Part shown: piece by piece, positions 6,650 to 12,545 of the stretch
Layout of the letters: every line of letters starts with the position of its first letter
Position numbering within the stretch: position 1 is the first letter of the stretch
From: Ghiorsea sp.
GTDB taxonomy: Bacteria > Pseudomonadota > Zetaproteobacteria > Mariprofundales > Mariprofundaceae
Assembly: GCA_027019685.1 (NCBI GenBank)
Contig: JALUWH010000137.1
Coordinates: 1-12,545, forward strand
DNA: 12,545 nucleotides
Reading direction: 5' to 3'
Position numbers and translations under genes: made by a program
Notes under the pieces: model-generated
The model's database searches: none
What the model was told of the DNA's origin: nothing
What the model saw: only the letters and a program-made list of their open reading frames with translations

Positions 6650-8509
6650 CTATTTATTCATCGATTCAAAAAACTCTGCATTATTTTTGGTCGACTTGAG
6701 TTTATCCAACAAGAACTCCATAGCTCCCACTGTATCCATAGGTGAAATAATACGGCGCAATACCCACATTTTAGACAATTCAGCAGGCTCAATCAGTAAT
6801 TCTTCTTTGCGTGTACCACTGGATGCCACATCAATCGCAGGGAAGGTACGCTTAGCAACAAGCTGACGATTCAAGTGAATCTCCATATTACCCGTACCTT
6901 TAAACTCTTCAAAAATAACTTCATCCATACGACTGCCCGTATCCACCAAAGCTGTAGCTATAATGGTTAAACTACCGCCACCTTCAATATTACGCGCTGC
7001 GCCGAAGAAACGTTTAGGTCTGTGCAATGCATTGGCATCCACACCACCCGACAATACCTTGCCTGAAGAAGGGGACACAATGTTATAAGCACGTGCTAGA
7101 CGTGTAATCGAATCCAAAAGAACCACCACATCTTTACCATGCTCCACCAAACGTTTGGCGCGTTCAATCAACATTTCCGCAACTTGCACATGACGCTGTG
7201 GCGGCTCATCAAATGTAGATGATACCACTTCACCTTTTACAGAGCGCTTCATATCGGTTACTTCTTCTGGTCGCTCATCAATCAGCAACACCATTAAATG
7301 AGCTTCTGGGTGATTGGTTTCAATGGCATGCGCAATGGCTTGCATCATCACTGTTTTACCTGTGCGCGGCGGTGCAACAAGAATGCCACGCTGCCCCTTG
7401 CCAATCGGTGATACCAAATCAATCACACGCCCTGTCATATCTCTGCGTGTAGGGTCTTCAATTTCCATTTTGAGGCGTTCATCAGGGTAAACAGGTGTTA
7501 GGTTCTCAAACAACACCTTATTTCTTGCCACCTCTGGTGCTTCATCATTAATGGAAATCACACTTTTTAAAGCAAAGTATTTTTCACGGCTTCGAGGCGC
7601 GCGCACTTCACCTGCAATCAAATCACCTTTACGCAAATAGCCACGGCGAATCAACTGGTTGGACACATAAATATCATCCGTACCTGAAACATAGTTATCA
7701 TCAGCAGTACGTAAAAAACCATAACCATCTGGCAATAGCTCTAAAACACCTTCTGAAATCACTGTTCCGCCTCTTAAGCTATGCTCTTTGAGGATAGAAA
7801 AAACCTGCGCTTGCCTACGTTTGCCCGCCGCATTCTCAATACCCAACTCATCTGCTTTTTCTAAAAGCTCTGTTTGCGACATAGCCGACACTTCTCGCAA
7901 GTGCAACGTAATGCCTTCAAATTCATTGGAAATTGGTGCTTCTTCTTGCTGGTCTTTACGACGGTTATTTTTATGACCATTACGATTGTTTTTGTGAGTA
8001 TTACGATTGTTTTTATGAGCATTACGTTGTGGTCGTTGTTGCTGCTCTGCCTTTGTTTCTTCTGGTTTTGTTTCACCTGCGTCGGCTTGTTTCTTCTCTA
8101 CAGAAGCTGTTGCATCGGCTGTAGTGCCTGTTTTTTCTTCCGTAGCTTTTGCTACAGCTTTTTTCTCAGCTGCACCCTTAACTGTTTTTACTGGAGTTTT
8201 TTCTAATGATTTTTCTTCAGGCTTAGATGCCTTCGGTTCAACATCTTTCTTAACACGCCGCGCACGTTTAGGTTTGGGTTTCTCTGCAACTTTATCTTCT
8301 GTATCATTTACCGAAGCAGTTTCCTCAACCTTTTTCCTGCGTACTCTTTTTTTCGGTGTTTCCACAGCTTCAGTATCAGTTCCTTCCGCAGTGCTATCTA
8401 CCGCTTTCTTTTTGGTTGCACGTGGTTTGCGCACCGCTTTTTTCACAGGTTTAGCTTCAGCACTTTCTGCCTGATTCGATAATGGTTCAGTGGTTTCATC
8501 AGAAGACAT
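6650..8509 (-). CDS. rho: Transcription termination factor Rho with long N-terminal extension
   Basis: Rho is a hexameric RNA-dependent ATPase and helicase that ends transcription at C-rich sites. The core is complete. A Rho_N helical region (about 210-246) comes first, then the OSB RNA-binding domain with LLPDGYGFLR (258-267). The Walker A motif APPRTGKT (379-386) has K385. DERPEE lies at 411-416, Walker B VVVLLDS at 461-467 with D466, the Q-loop GKVLSGGVDANALHRPKRFF at 483-502 and the R-loop DTGSRMDE at 523-530. The total of 619 residues exceeds E. coli Rho (419) by about 200, all at the N-terminus. That part (1-195) is rich in Lys, Ala, Glu and Thr, with HKNNRN heptads at 165-184. The ATG at 8509 has TTTGGAG about 11 nt upstream, a rather long spacing. 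The gene has its own 199-bp upstream gap. Confidence 0.97.
   Translation of the reverse strand: MSSDETTEPLSNQAESAEAKPVKKAVRKPRATKKKAVDSTAEGTDTEAVETPKKRVRRKKVEETASVNDTEDKVAEKPKPKRARRVKKDVEPKASKPEEKSLEKTPVKTVKGAAEKKAVAKATEEKTGTTADATASVEKKQADAGETKPEETKAEQQQRPQRNAHKNNRNTHKNNRNGHKNNRRKDQQEEAPISNEFEGITLHLREVSAMSQTELLEKADELGIENAAGKRRQAQVFSILKEHSLRGGTVISEGVLELLPDGYGFLRTADDNYVSGTDDIYVSNQLIRRGYLRKGDLIAGEVRAPRSREKYFALKSVISINDEAPEVARNKVLFENLTPVYPDERLKMEIEDPTRRDMTGRVIDLVSPIGKGQRGILVAPPRTGKTVMMQAIAHAIETNHPEAHLMVLLIDERPEEVTDMKRSVKGEVVSSTFDEPPQRHVQVAEMLIERAKRLVEHGKDVVVLLDSITRLARAYNIVSPSSGKVLSGGVDANALHRPKRFFGAARNIEGGGSLTIIATALVDTGSRMDEVIFEEFKGTGNMEIHLNRQLVAKRTFPAIDVASSGTRKEELLIEPAELSKMWVLRRIISPMDTVGAMEFLLDKLKSTKNNAEFFESMNK
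7958..8017 (-). repeat. 21-bp tandem repeats inside rho encoding HKNNRN heptads
   Basis: Three in-frame units encode HKNNRNT, HKNNRNG and HKNNRR at Rho residues 165-184. The DNA units are nearly alike (ATTACGATTGTTTTT on the plus strand recurs), so they probably arose by duplication. The result is a basic, Asn-rich linker just before the Rho_N domain, likely disordered and able to bind RNA (inference). Confidence 0.8.
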
Positions 8510-8643
8510 AAATATTAAAACTCCAAAGGATTATTGTATTCCCGATAGCAGCGCACATTACAATATGCTACTTTTTATATGACCAAGGAAAATAAAAGAT
8601 TTGTTCAGATACGGCTGCTGTATATTCAAGCGCACAACCATGT

Positions 8644-8689
8644 ATTATAACTACAAGCGATTGCTATAAGTCACCCCTTCTCATGTCAA
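8644..8689 (-). promoter_or_regulatory. Candidate rho promoter region
   Basis: On the minus strand a perfect TTGACA (8689-8684) is followed after 15 nt by TATAGC (8668-8663). A perfect TATAAT -10 box lies a little further down (8649-8644), with only a weak GTGACT -35 at a 19-nt spacing. Either would leave a leader of about 130-150 nt before the rho ATG. A long leader fits the autoregulation known for rho in E. coli, but no termination site was identified here. The gap also follows the pseudopilin genes, which have no obvious terminator hairpin. Confidence 0.45.
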
Positions 8690-8708
8690 ACAAAAAAAAT
8701 ATTCCACT

Positions 8709-9272
8709 TCATTGCAACACCGGTAAGTCCCAAGACATTTCACCCAAATCATCACGAACAGTAACGCGTATAGCCAAGGGTTTAACATAAGGGGGAGTTA
8801 CTTGATTCCACACAGTTTTCCAGCTGGACTTCGCATCCAAGACTTCCACATTAAAGGAATCCAGCTTTACCAACTCCCAGCGAATAGGTTCAGCATGCGT
8901 CCTTGCCCATGGGCTCAATGCTTCGCGCTTTAACTTATGTGTATCCTCATCAATCAGGTATCGAACTAAGGTCAAACCTGGATACATAGGGTCTCGAATC
9001 AATAGCTGTAGTTCATCAAAAGCATTTTCGCCACGGCTATCATTCTTCAGCATAACAATCGGCTTATTTTTATCTTCTGATGTACTTAAATAACTGACAT
9101 CTCTACGCAATTGTTTACCCAACCACTGCTGCTCTTCCAACTGTGTTCGATGCTCTTTAATCATCATAAAGCCTTCACCCGCAGGACCAAGTGCCGAAAA
9201 GGTCACTGCTGCAATCAAAGAAAACACCACGATTGCCAGCAAAACTTCAATCAATGTAAAACCTTTCATCAT
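8709..9272 (-). CDS. gspJ: GspJ-like type II secretion minor pseudopilin
   Basis: The 187-residue protein begins MMKG-FTLIEVLLAIVVFSLIAAVTF, a type IV pilin-like leader. Prepilin peptidase should cut after G4, leaving mature Phe1 and Glu5 (residue 9) at the head of one membrane helix (about 5-28). The soluble part has the GspJ-type segment LTLVRYLIDEDTHKLKREALSPW (100-122). GspJ caps the pseudopilus tip together with GspI and GspK. The ATG at 9272 overlaps the TGA of the gspI-like gene (ATGA), showing coupled translation; a second Met directly follows and could also serve. No gspK or gspH is near. A type IV pilus minor pilin of the PilW kind is the main alternative. Confidence 0.8.
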   Translation of the reverse strand: MMKGFTLIEVLLAIVVFSLIAAVTFSALGPAGEGFMMIKEHRTQLEEQQWLGKQLRRDVSYLSTSEDKNKPIVMLKNDSRGENAFDELQLLIRDPMYPGLTLVRYLIDEDTHKLKREALSPWARTHAEPIRWELVKLDSFNVEVLDAKSSWKTVWNQVTPPYVKPLAIRVTVRDDLGEMSWDLPVLQ

Positions 9273-9631
9273 GGTTTTACGTGATACAAAAACAATGAGA
9301 CATCAGGTTCGTCATAGTATGAAACCACTACATTTTGGCGCACAAACTTATCCAAGTCTGTTTTTTCAAGTGAAAGTTTCCATGTCATTTTCATACCGCG
9401 TGCTTCCACTTCACCTTCTCTTTCGGCAAGGTTAGTCGTAGCGCCAACACGCTGTTGCTCTAAAACATTGGTTGCTACTTCAAGCATAGTCGAATGAGCT
9501 AGCAAGCTACGCTGTGTATCCGCAGATAACCCCAGTCGCCCAGCTAAAACCGTCAAAGCCATCGCAGCAATCCCAAGAGCCACCAAGGTCTCAATCAAAG
9601 TGAAACCTTGCTCAGTCGCCCGTGTTTTCAT
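9269..9631 (-). CDS. gspI: GspI-like type II secretion minor pseudopilin
   Basis: The 120-residue protein has a prepilin leader, MKTRATEQG, cut before FTLIETLVALGIAAMALTVL. Mature Glu5 is residue 14, and one membrane helix spans about 10-30. The GFTLIETLVAL start, the ATNVLEQQR segment (53-61) and the length of about 120 fit GspI, the minor pseudopilin that nucleates the tip complex with GspJ. The ATG lies 3 nt after the dapB stop and no strong Shine-Dalgarno is seen, so translation probably couples to dapB. PilV or another minor pilin remains possible. The pair stands alone, without gspC to gspH in the window. Confidence 0.8.
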   Translation of the reverse strand: MKTRATEQGFTLIETLVALGIAAMALTVLAGRLGLSADTQRSLLAHSTMLEVATNVLEQQRVGATTNLAEREGEVEARGMKMTWKLSLEKTDLDKFVRQNVVVSYYDEPDVSLFLYHVKP

Positions 9632-9634
9632 GAT

Positions 9635-10432
9635 TTATTTAAGACCCAAAACATCCTGCATATCATAACGCCCCGCTGGTTTATCAATCAACCACGAAGC
9701 TGCACGCACAGCGCCTTTAGCAAACACCATGCGGTCTGAAGCAAAGTGATTAATTTCAATGCGCTCTTCATCAGCAATAAACATCGCTTTATGGTCGCCG
9801 ACAATATTACCACCGCGTGCTACAGAGAAGCCAATCGTGCCCGATTCACGCGCGCCCGTAATGCCTTCCCTGCTATACACAGCCACATCATCAAGGTTCA
9901 CATCGCGCCCTGCTGCCAAGGCTACACCCATAGCCAAGGCAGTACCGGATGGAGCATCTACTTTATGTTTATGGTGCGCTTCATAAATTTCAGCATCATA
10001 ATCAGCATTAAGTACGGCAGCGGCTTGCTGGATAAGGTTTAATGCAAGATTTACACCCACAGAGTAATTGGCTGCCACTATAGTTGGTGTATTTTTTAAT
10101 ATCGCATCCAACTCGGCTTGTTGGTTTGCATCAAACCCTGTTGTGCCAATCACCATTGCCATAGACTTCTCAGCCACTACTTTGGCATGAGCCAAACATG
10201 CTTTAGGTGCTGTAAAATCAATCAACACATCCGCTTCATCACAAGCAACCAAATTATCACGCACTTCAACATCCAAAGCATGAACACCTGCAAGTAAACC
10301 TACATCTTGACCCACTACAGATGAACCCTCACGCTCTGTTGCACCCACTAAAGTTGCACCTTCTGCCTGTGCTACCGCGCGCACCAACATAGTTCCCATG
10401 CGTCCCGATGCTCCTGAAATGATTACCCGCAT
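9635..10432 (-). CDS. dapB: 4-hydroxy-tetrahydrodipicolinate reductase (DapB)
   Basis: DapB reduces 4-hydroxy-tetrahydrodipicolinate with NAD(P)H in the diaminopimelate/lysine pathway, supplying peptidoglycan and lysine. The 265-residue protein shows the nucleotide-binding SGASGRMG loop (6-13), IGTTGF (95-100), and the active-site block EAHHKHKVDAPSGTAL (151-166). There H153 and K157 match the catalytic His and Lys of the E. coli enzyme. The C-terminal FAKGAVRAASWL (237-248) is also typical. The Shine-Dalgarno AAGGGAG sits 7 nt before the ATG. It starts 17 nt after dnaJ, as in many Proteobacteria where dapB follows dnaJ, and gspI follows after 3 nt. Confidence 0.97.
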   Translation of the reverse strand: MRVIISGASGRMGTMLVRAVAQAEGATLVGATEREGSSVVGQDVGLLAGVHALDVEVRDNLVACDEADVLIDFTAPKACLAHAKVVAEKSMAMVIGTTGFDANQQAELDAILKNTPTIVAANYSVGVNLALNLIQQAAAVLNADYDAEIYEAHHKHKVDAPSGTALAMGVALAAGRDVNLDDVAVYSREGITGARESGTIGFSVARGGNIVGDHKAMFIADEERIEINHFASDRMVFAKGAVRAASWLIDKPAGRYDMQDVLGLK

Positions 10433-10449
10433 AACCCAACTCCCTTGAC

Positions 10450-11589
10450 TTAGTTCTCACCTGCTAAGTCATCCCATAATTTTTTTGCTTTGCCCAAAAA
10501 TGAAGAGCGTTCTGGATAGACTTCATCACCTGTTTCTTTAGCAAAAGCTTTAAGCAATTCTTCTTGTTTTACTGTCAGCTTCTTAGGTACAGCAATCTGC
10601 ACACGCACAAACAAGTCGCCTTTTTGATGCACACGCACATCTTTCACCCCATGCCCACGCAAACGAAATACTCGACCGCTCTCCGTGCCTGCTGGAATTC
10701 GGATTTTTACTTTGCCATCCAATGTTGGCGCATCTACTTCTGCACCCAGTGTTGCTTGGGGGAAAGTAATAGGCATTTCACAATGTAGGTCTGCACCATC
10801 ACGCTCAAACATTGCATGTTCTTTGATGCGAACCACGATAAACAAGTCACCAGGCGCACCACCTTGTGTACCAGCCTCGCCTTCGCCACTCACCCGAACC
10901 TGCGCACCATCATACACGCCAGCAGGGATTTTTACTTTCAAATTTTTCTTCACTTTCTTGCGGCCTGTGCCGCCACAAGAAACACATGGAGACTCAATTT
11001 TTTTGCCCATGCCTTGACAACTTGGGCATGTTCTACGCACCGCAAAGAACCCTTGTTGCATTTGCACTTGTCCATGCCCACCACAAGTGGAACACGGTAC
11101 AGGGTTGGTACCAGGGCGTGCGCCAGAACCACTACATGTATCACATGATTCATGTTTAGGAATTTCAAGCTCTACTTCCTTACCTTTAGCAGCCTCTTCT
11201 AAGGTAATGGTTAAATTATAACGCAAGTCAGACCCTTGGTTGTGCTGTTGACCACCGCCACCACCACCAAAAGCATCACCAAACACACTACCAAACAAGT
11301 CACCGAAATCTTGGTAAGCATGTGAGCTTTGGAAACCACCAGCACCAAAACCACCCATTTGATCATCTACACCAGCATGTCCATATTGATCATAACGCGC
11401 ACGTTTTTCTTCATCAGCTAATATTTCATATGCTTCAGTAACTTCGCGAAAAGCTTCCGCTGCTTTTTCATCATCAGGGTTACGATCAGGGTGGTATTTC
11501 ATCGCAAGCTTACGGTATGCACGTTTAATATCATTCTTATCTGCGCCCTTATCAACACCTAATACATCGTAATAATCTCTTTTACTCAC
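10450..11589 (-). CDS. dnaJ: Chaperone DnaJ (Hsp40)
   Basis: DnaJ delivers unfolded clients to DnaK and stimulates its ATPase in the cytoplasm. The 379-residue protein has a J domain (about 4-69) with HPD at 33-35, and a Gly/Phe-rich linker (about 74-115). Four zinc-binding CxxCxGxG repeats follow (C149/C152, C166/C169, C188/C191, C202/C205), then the C-terminal substrate-binding and dimer domains. No key residue is missing. The start is a GTG at 11589 with a good TAGGAG about 6 nt upstream; the MSKRDYYDVLG start matches the family. It follows dnaK after 123 nt that contain a terminator-like hairpin, and precedes dapB by 17 nt. Confidence 0.98.
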   Translation of the reverse strand: MSKRDYYDVLGVDKGADKNDIKRAYRKLAMKYHPDRNPDDEKAAEAFREVTEAYEILADEEKRARYDQYGHAGVDDQMGGFGAGGFQSSHAYQDFGDLFGSVFGDAFGGGGGGQQHNQGSDLRYNLTITLEEAAKGKEVELEIPKHESCDTCSGSGARPGTNPVPCSTCGGHGQVQMQQGFFAVRRTCPSCQGMGKKIESPCVSCGGTGRKKVKKNLKVKIPAGVYDGAQVRVSGEGEAGTQGGAPGDLFIVVRIKEHAMFERDGADLHCEMPITFPQATLGAEVDAPTLDGKVKIRIPAGTESGRVFRLRGHGVKDVRVHQKGDLFVRVQIAVPKKLTVKQEELLKAFAKETGDEVYPERSSFLGKAKKLWDDLAGEN

Positions 11590-11656
11590 CCTACACTCCT
11601 AAAACTTATTCTAACCCATCATGGCACAATTCATCATAAAAACACATAAAACACAA

Positions 11657-11686
11657 AAGGAGCAGAGCTTCTCAGCCCCGCTCCTT
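11657..11686 (-). terminator. Terminator or attenuator hairpin between dnaK and dnaJ
   Basis: The minus-strand RNA reads AAGGAGCGGGGCU-GAGA-AGCUCUGCUCCUU. This is a 13-bp stem with two G-U pairs, closed by a GAGA (GNRA) tetraloop. A U-rich but interrupted tract (TTGTGTTTTATG) follows. It lies 26 nt after the dnaK stop and 67 nt before dnaJ. The layout fits a partial terminator that lowers DnaJ relative to DnaK, or a full terminator if dnaJ has its own promoter; no clear dnaJ promoter was found. Confidence 0.8.
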
Positions 11687-11712
11687 ATGCTTACGCACCC
11701 AATAACAGGGGC

Positions 11713-12545
11713 TTATTTTTTACTATTGCTATCATCCACCACTTCAGCATCAACAATTTCAGCATCCTGAACATCATCTTTTGCTGAAGCTTCTGGTGCT
11801 TCGGCTGTACCTGCATCTTGCTCGCCTTGTTCAGCTTGCATTTTTTGGTACACAGCTTCGCCAAGTTTTTGCGATTTTTTGCCCAAGTCTTCTTCGGCAG
11901 CTTTGATAGCATCAAAGTCGTCACCTTTAAGTGCTTCTTTTAACACTTCCAAAGCTTCTTTAATCGCAGTCACTGTTGCTTCATCCACTGCATCGGCATG
12001 CTCTTCCAAAGATTTTTCAGTGGCAAACACAAGCTGATCAGCACGGTTTTTCGCTTCGATATTTTCTTTCAATTTCGCATCTTCTTCCGCATGCGCTTCA
12101 GCATCTTGTTTCATTTTTTCAATTTCTTCTTCGCTCAAGCCCGAACCAGATTCAATGCGAATTGAAGTTTCTTTACCTGTACCTTTATCTTTGGCATGCA
12201 CATGGATGATACCGTTAGCATCAATATCAAAAGTAACTTCCACTTGCGGTGTACCACGTGGTGCTGGTGCAATACCTTCAAGGTTAAACAAGCCAAGTTC
12301 TTTGTTCGCCGAGAAAATTTCACGCTCACCTTGTGCTACTTTAATCGTTACCGCAGTTTGGTTATCCGCTGCAGTGGTATAAGTTTGCGATTTTTTAGTT
12401 GGGATGGTTGTATTTTTTTCAATAATTTTATTGAACAAACCACCTTCCACTTCAATACCAAGTGATAATGGTGTTACATCAAGCAACAACACATCTTTCA
12501 CATCACCAGTCAAAATCGCACCTTGAATCGCAGCACCAATCGCTA
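11713..12545 (-). CDS. dnaK: Chaperone DnaK (Hsp70), C-terminal part, cut by the window edge
   Basis: The frame runs unbroken to the window edge, showing 276 residues of the C-terminal half; the nucleotide-binding domain is missing. The visible part starts in AIGAAIQGAILTGDVKD, the end of the ATPase domain, then the interdomain linker and start of the substrate-binding domain in DVLLLDVTPLSLGIE. KNTTIPTKKSQ, INAPAPRG-type GIAPAPRGTPQVEVTFDID and the helical lid follow. The tail is acidic, ending EIVDAEVVDDSNSKK. DnaK binds exposed hydrophobic peptides in an ATP-driven cycle with DnaJ and GrpE. A TTG at 12513 is internal, not the start. The dnaJ gene lies downstream beyond a hairpin. Confidence 0.98.
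   Translation of the reverse strand, partial: AIGAAIQGAILTGDVKDVLLLDVTPLSLGIEVEGGLFNKIIEKNTTIPTKKSQTYTTAADNQTAVTIKVAQGEREIFSANKELGLFNLEGIAPAPRGTPQVEVTFDIDANGIIHVHAKDKGTGKETSIRIESGSGLSEEEIEKMKQDAEAHAEEDAKLKENIEAKNRADQLVFATEKSLEEHADAVDEATVTAIKEALEVLKEALKGDDFDAIKAAEEDLGKKSQKLGEAVYQKMQAEQGEQDAGTAEAPEASAKDDVQDAEIVDAEVVDDSNSKK

Noticed and set aside
7788..8474. Several long plus-strand frames opposite the rho 5' half
   Set aside because: They are Phe/Ser/Val-rich mirror translations of the Lys/Glu/Ala-rich Rho extension and lack ribosome sites or family likeness.
10564..11168. Plus- and minus-strand frames within dnaJ
   Set aside because: They are shadow frames of the Gly- and Cys-rich dnaJ coding region, which is intact and strongly conserved.
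11713..12513. A complete 266-residue gene starting at a TTG at 12513
   Set aside because: The frame continues upstream to the window edge with conserved DnaK sequence, so this is the C-terminal part of dnaK and not a separate gene.

Overview
The window looks like part of a bacterial chromosome from a moderately AT-rich proteobacterium. The gene pairs support this: dnaK-dnaJ-dapB, and tpiA-secG followed directly by tRNA-Leu(GAG), an order known from many Gammaproteobacteria. The exact lineage cannot be fixed from sequence alone; a gammaproteobacterium or an early-branching group such as Zetaproteobacteria would fit (inference). All recognised genes lie on the minus strand, so transcription runs from high to low coordinates.

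From the right edge: the 3' part of dnaK (11713-12545, cut by the window edge), a strong GNRA-loop hairpin terminator or attenuator (11657-11686), dnaJ (GTG start) and dapB. Then come two overlapping minor-pseudopilin genes, gspI-like and gspJ-like, 3 bp after dapB. A 199-bp gap carries candidate promoters for rho, whose product has an unusually long basic, Asn-rich N-terminal extension. tpiA and secG follow; the tpiA stop overlaps the secG Shine-Dalgarno. tRNA-Leu(GAG) starts 11 nt after secG.

Downstream of the tRNA is a 48-bp tandem repeat array (three full copies plus part of a fourth). Its conserved units each carry a terminator-like hairpin on the minus strand; the tRNA-proximal one is a near-perfect bidirectional terminator. 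The tpiA-secG-tRNA order breaks here. About 165 bp of gene-free DNA with a short perfect palindrome separate the array from an unrecognised gene with a TPR-like N-terminus and an acidic C-terminus (4143-4952).

The left third has a nitronate monooxygenase-like flavoprotein with a C-terminal four-cysteine motif, a PAPS-type sulfotransferase, a Wzx-like polysaccharide flippase, and the first codons of a further gene overlapping the flippase stop by ATGA. The last three look like an envelope-glycan segment (export, sulfation and probably glycosyl transfer); the place of the flavoprotein in it is unclear. Functionally the window joins housekeeping genes (protein folding, lysine/diaminopimelate synthesis, transcription termination, glycolysis, Sec export) to accessory surface-polysaccharide genes. 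The least explained parts are the repeat array, the TPR-like protein, the four-cysteine flavoprotein, the Rho extension and the isolated pseudopilin pair.
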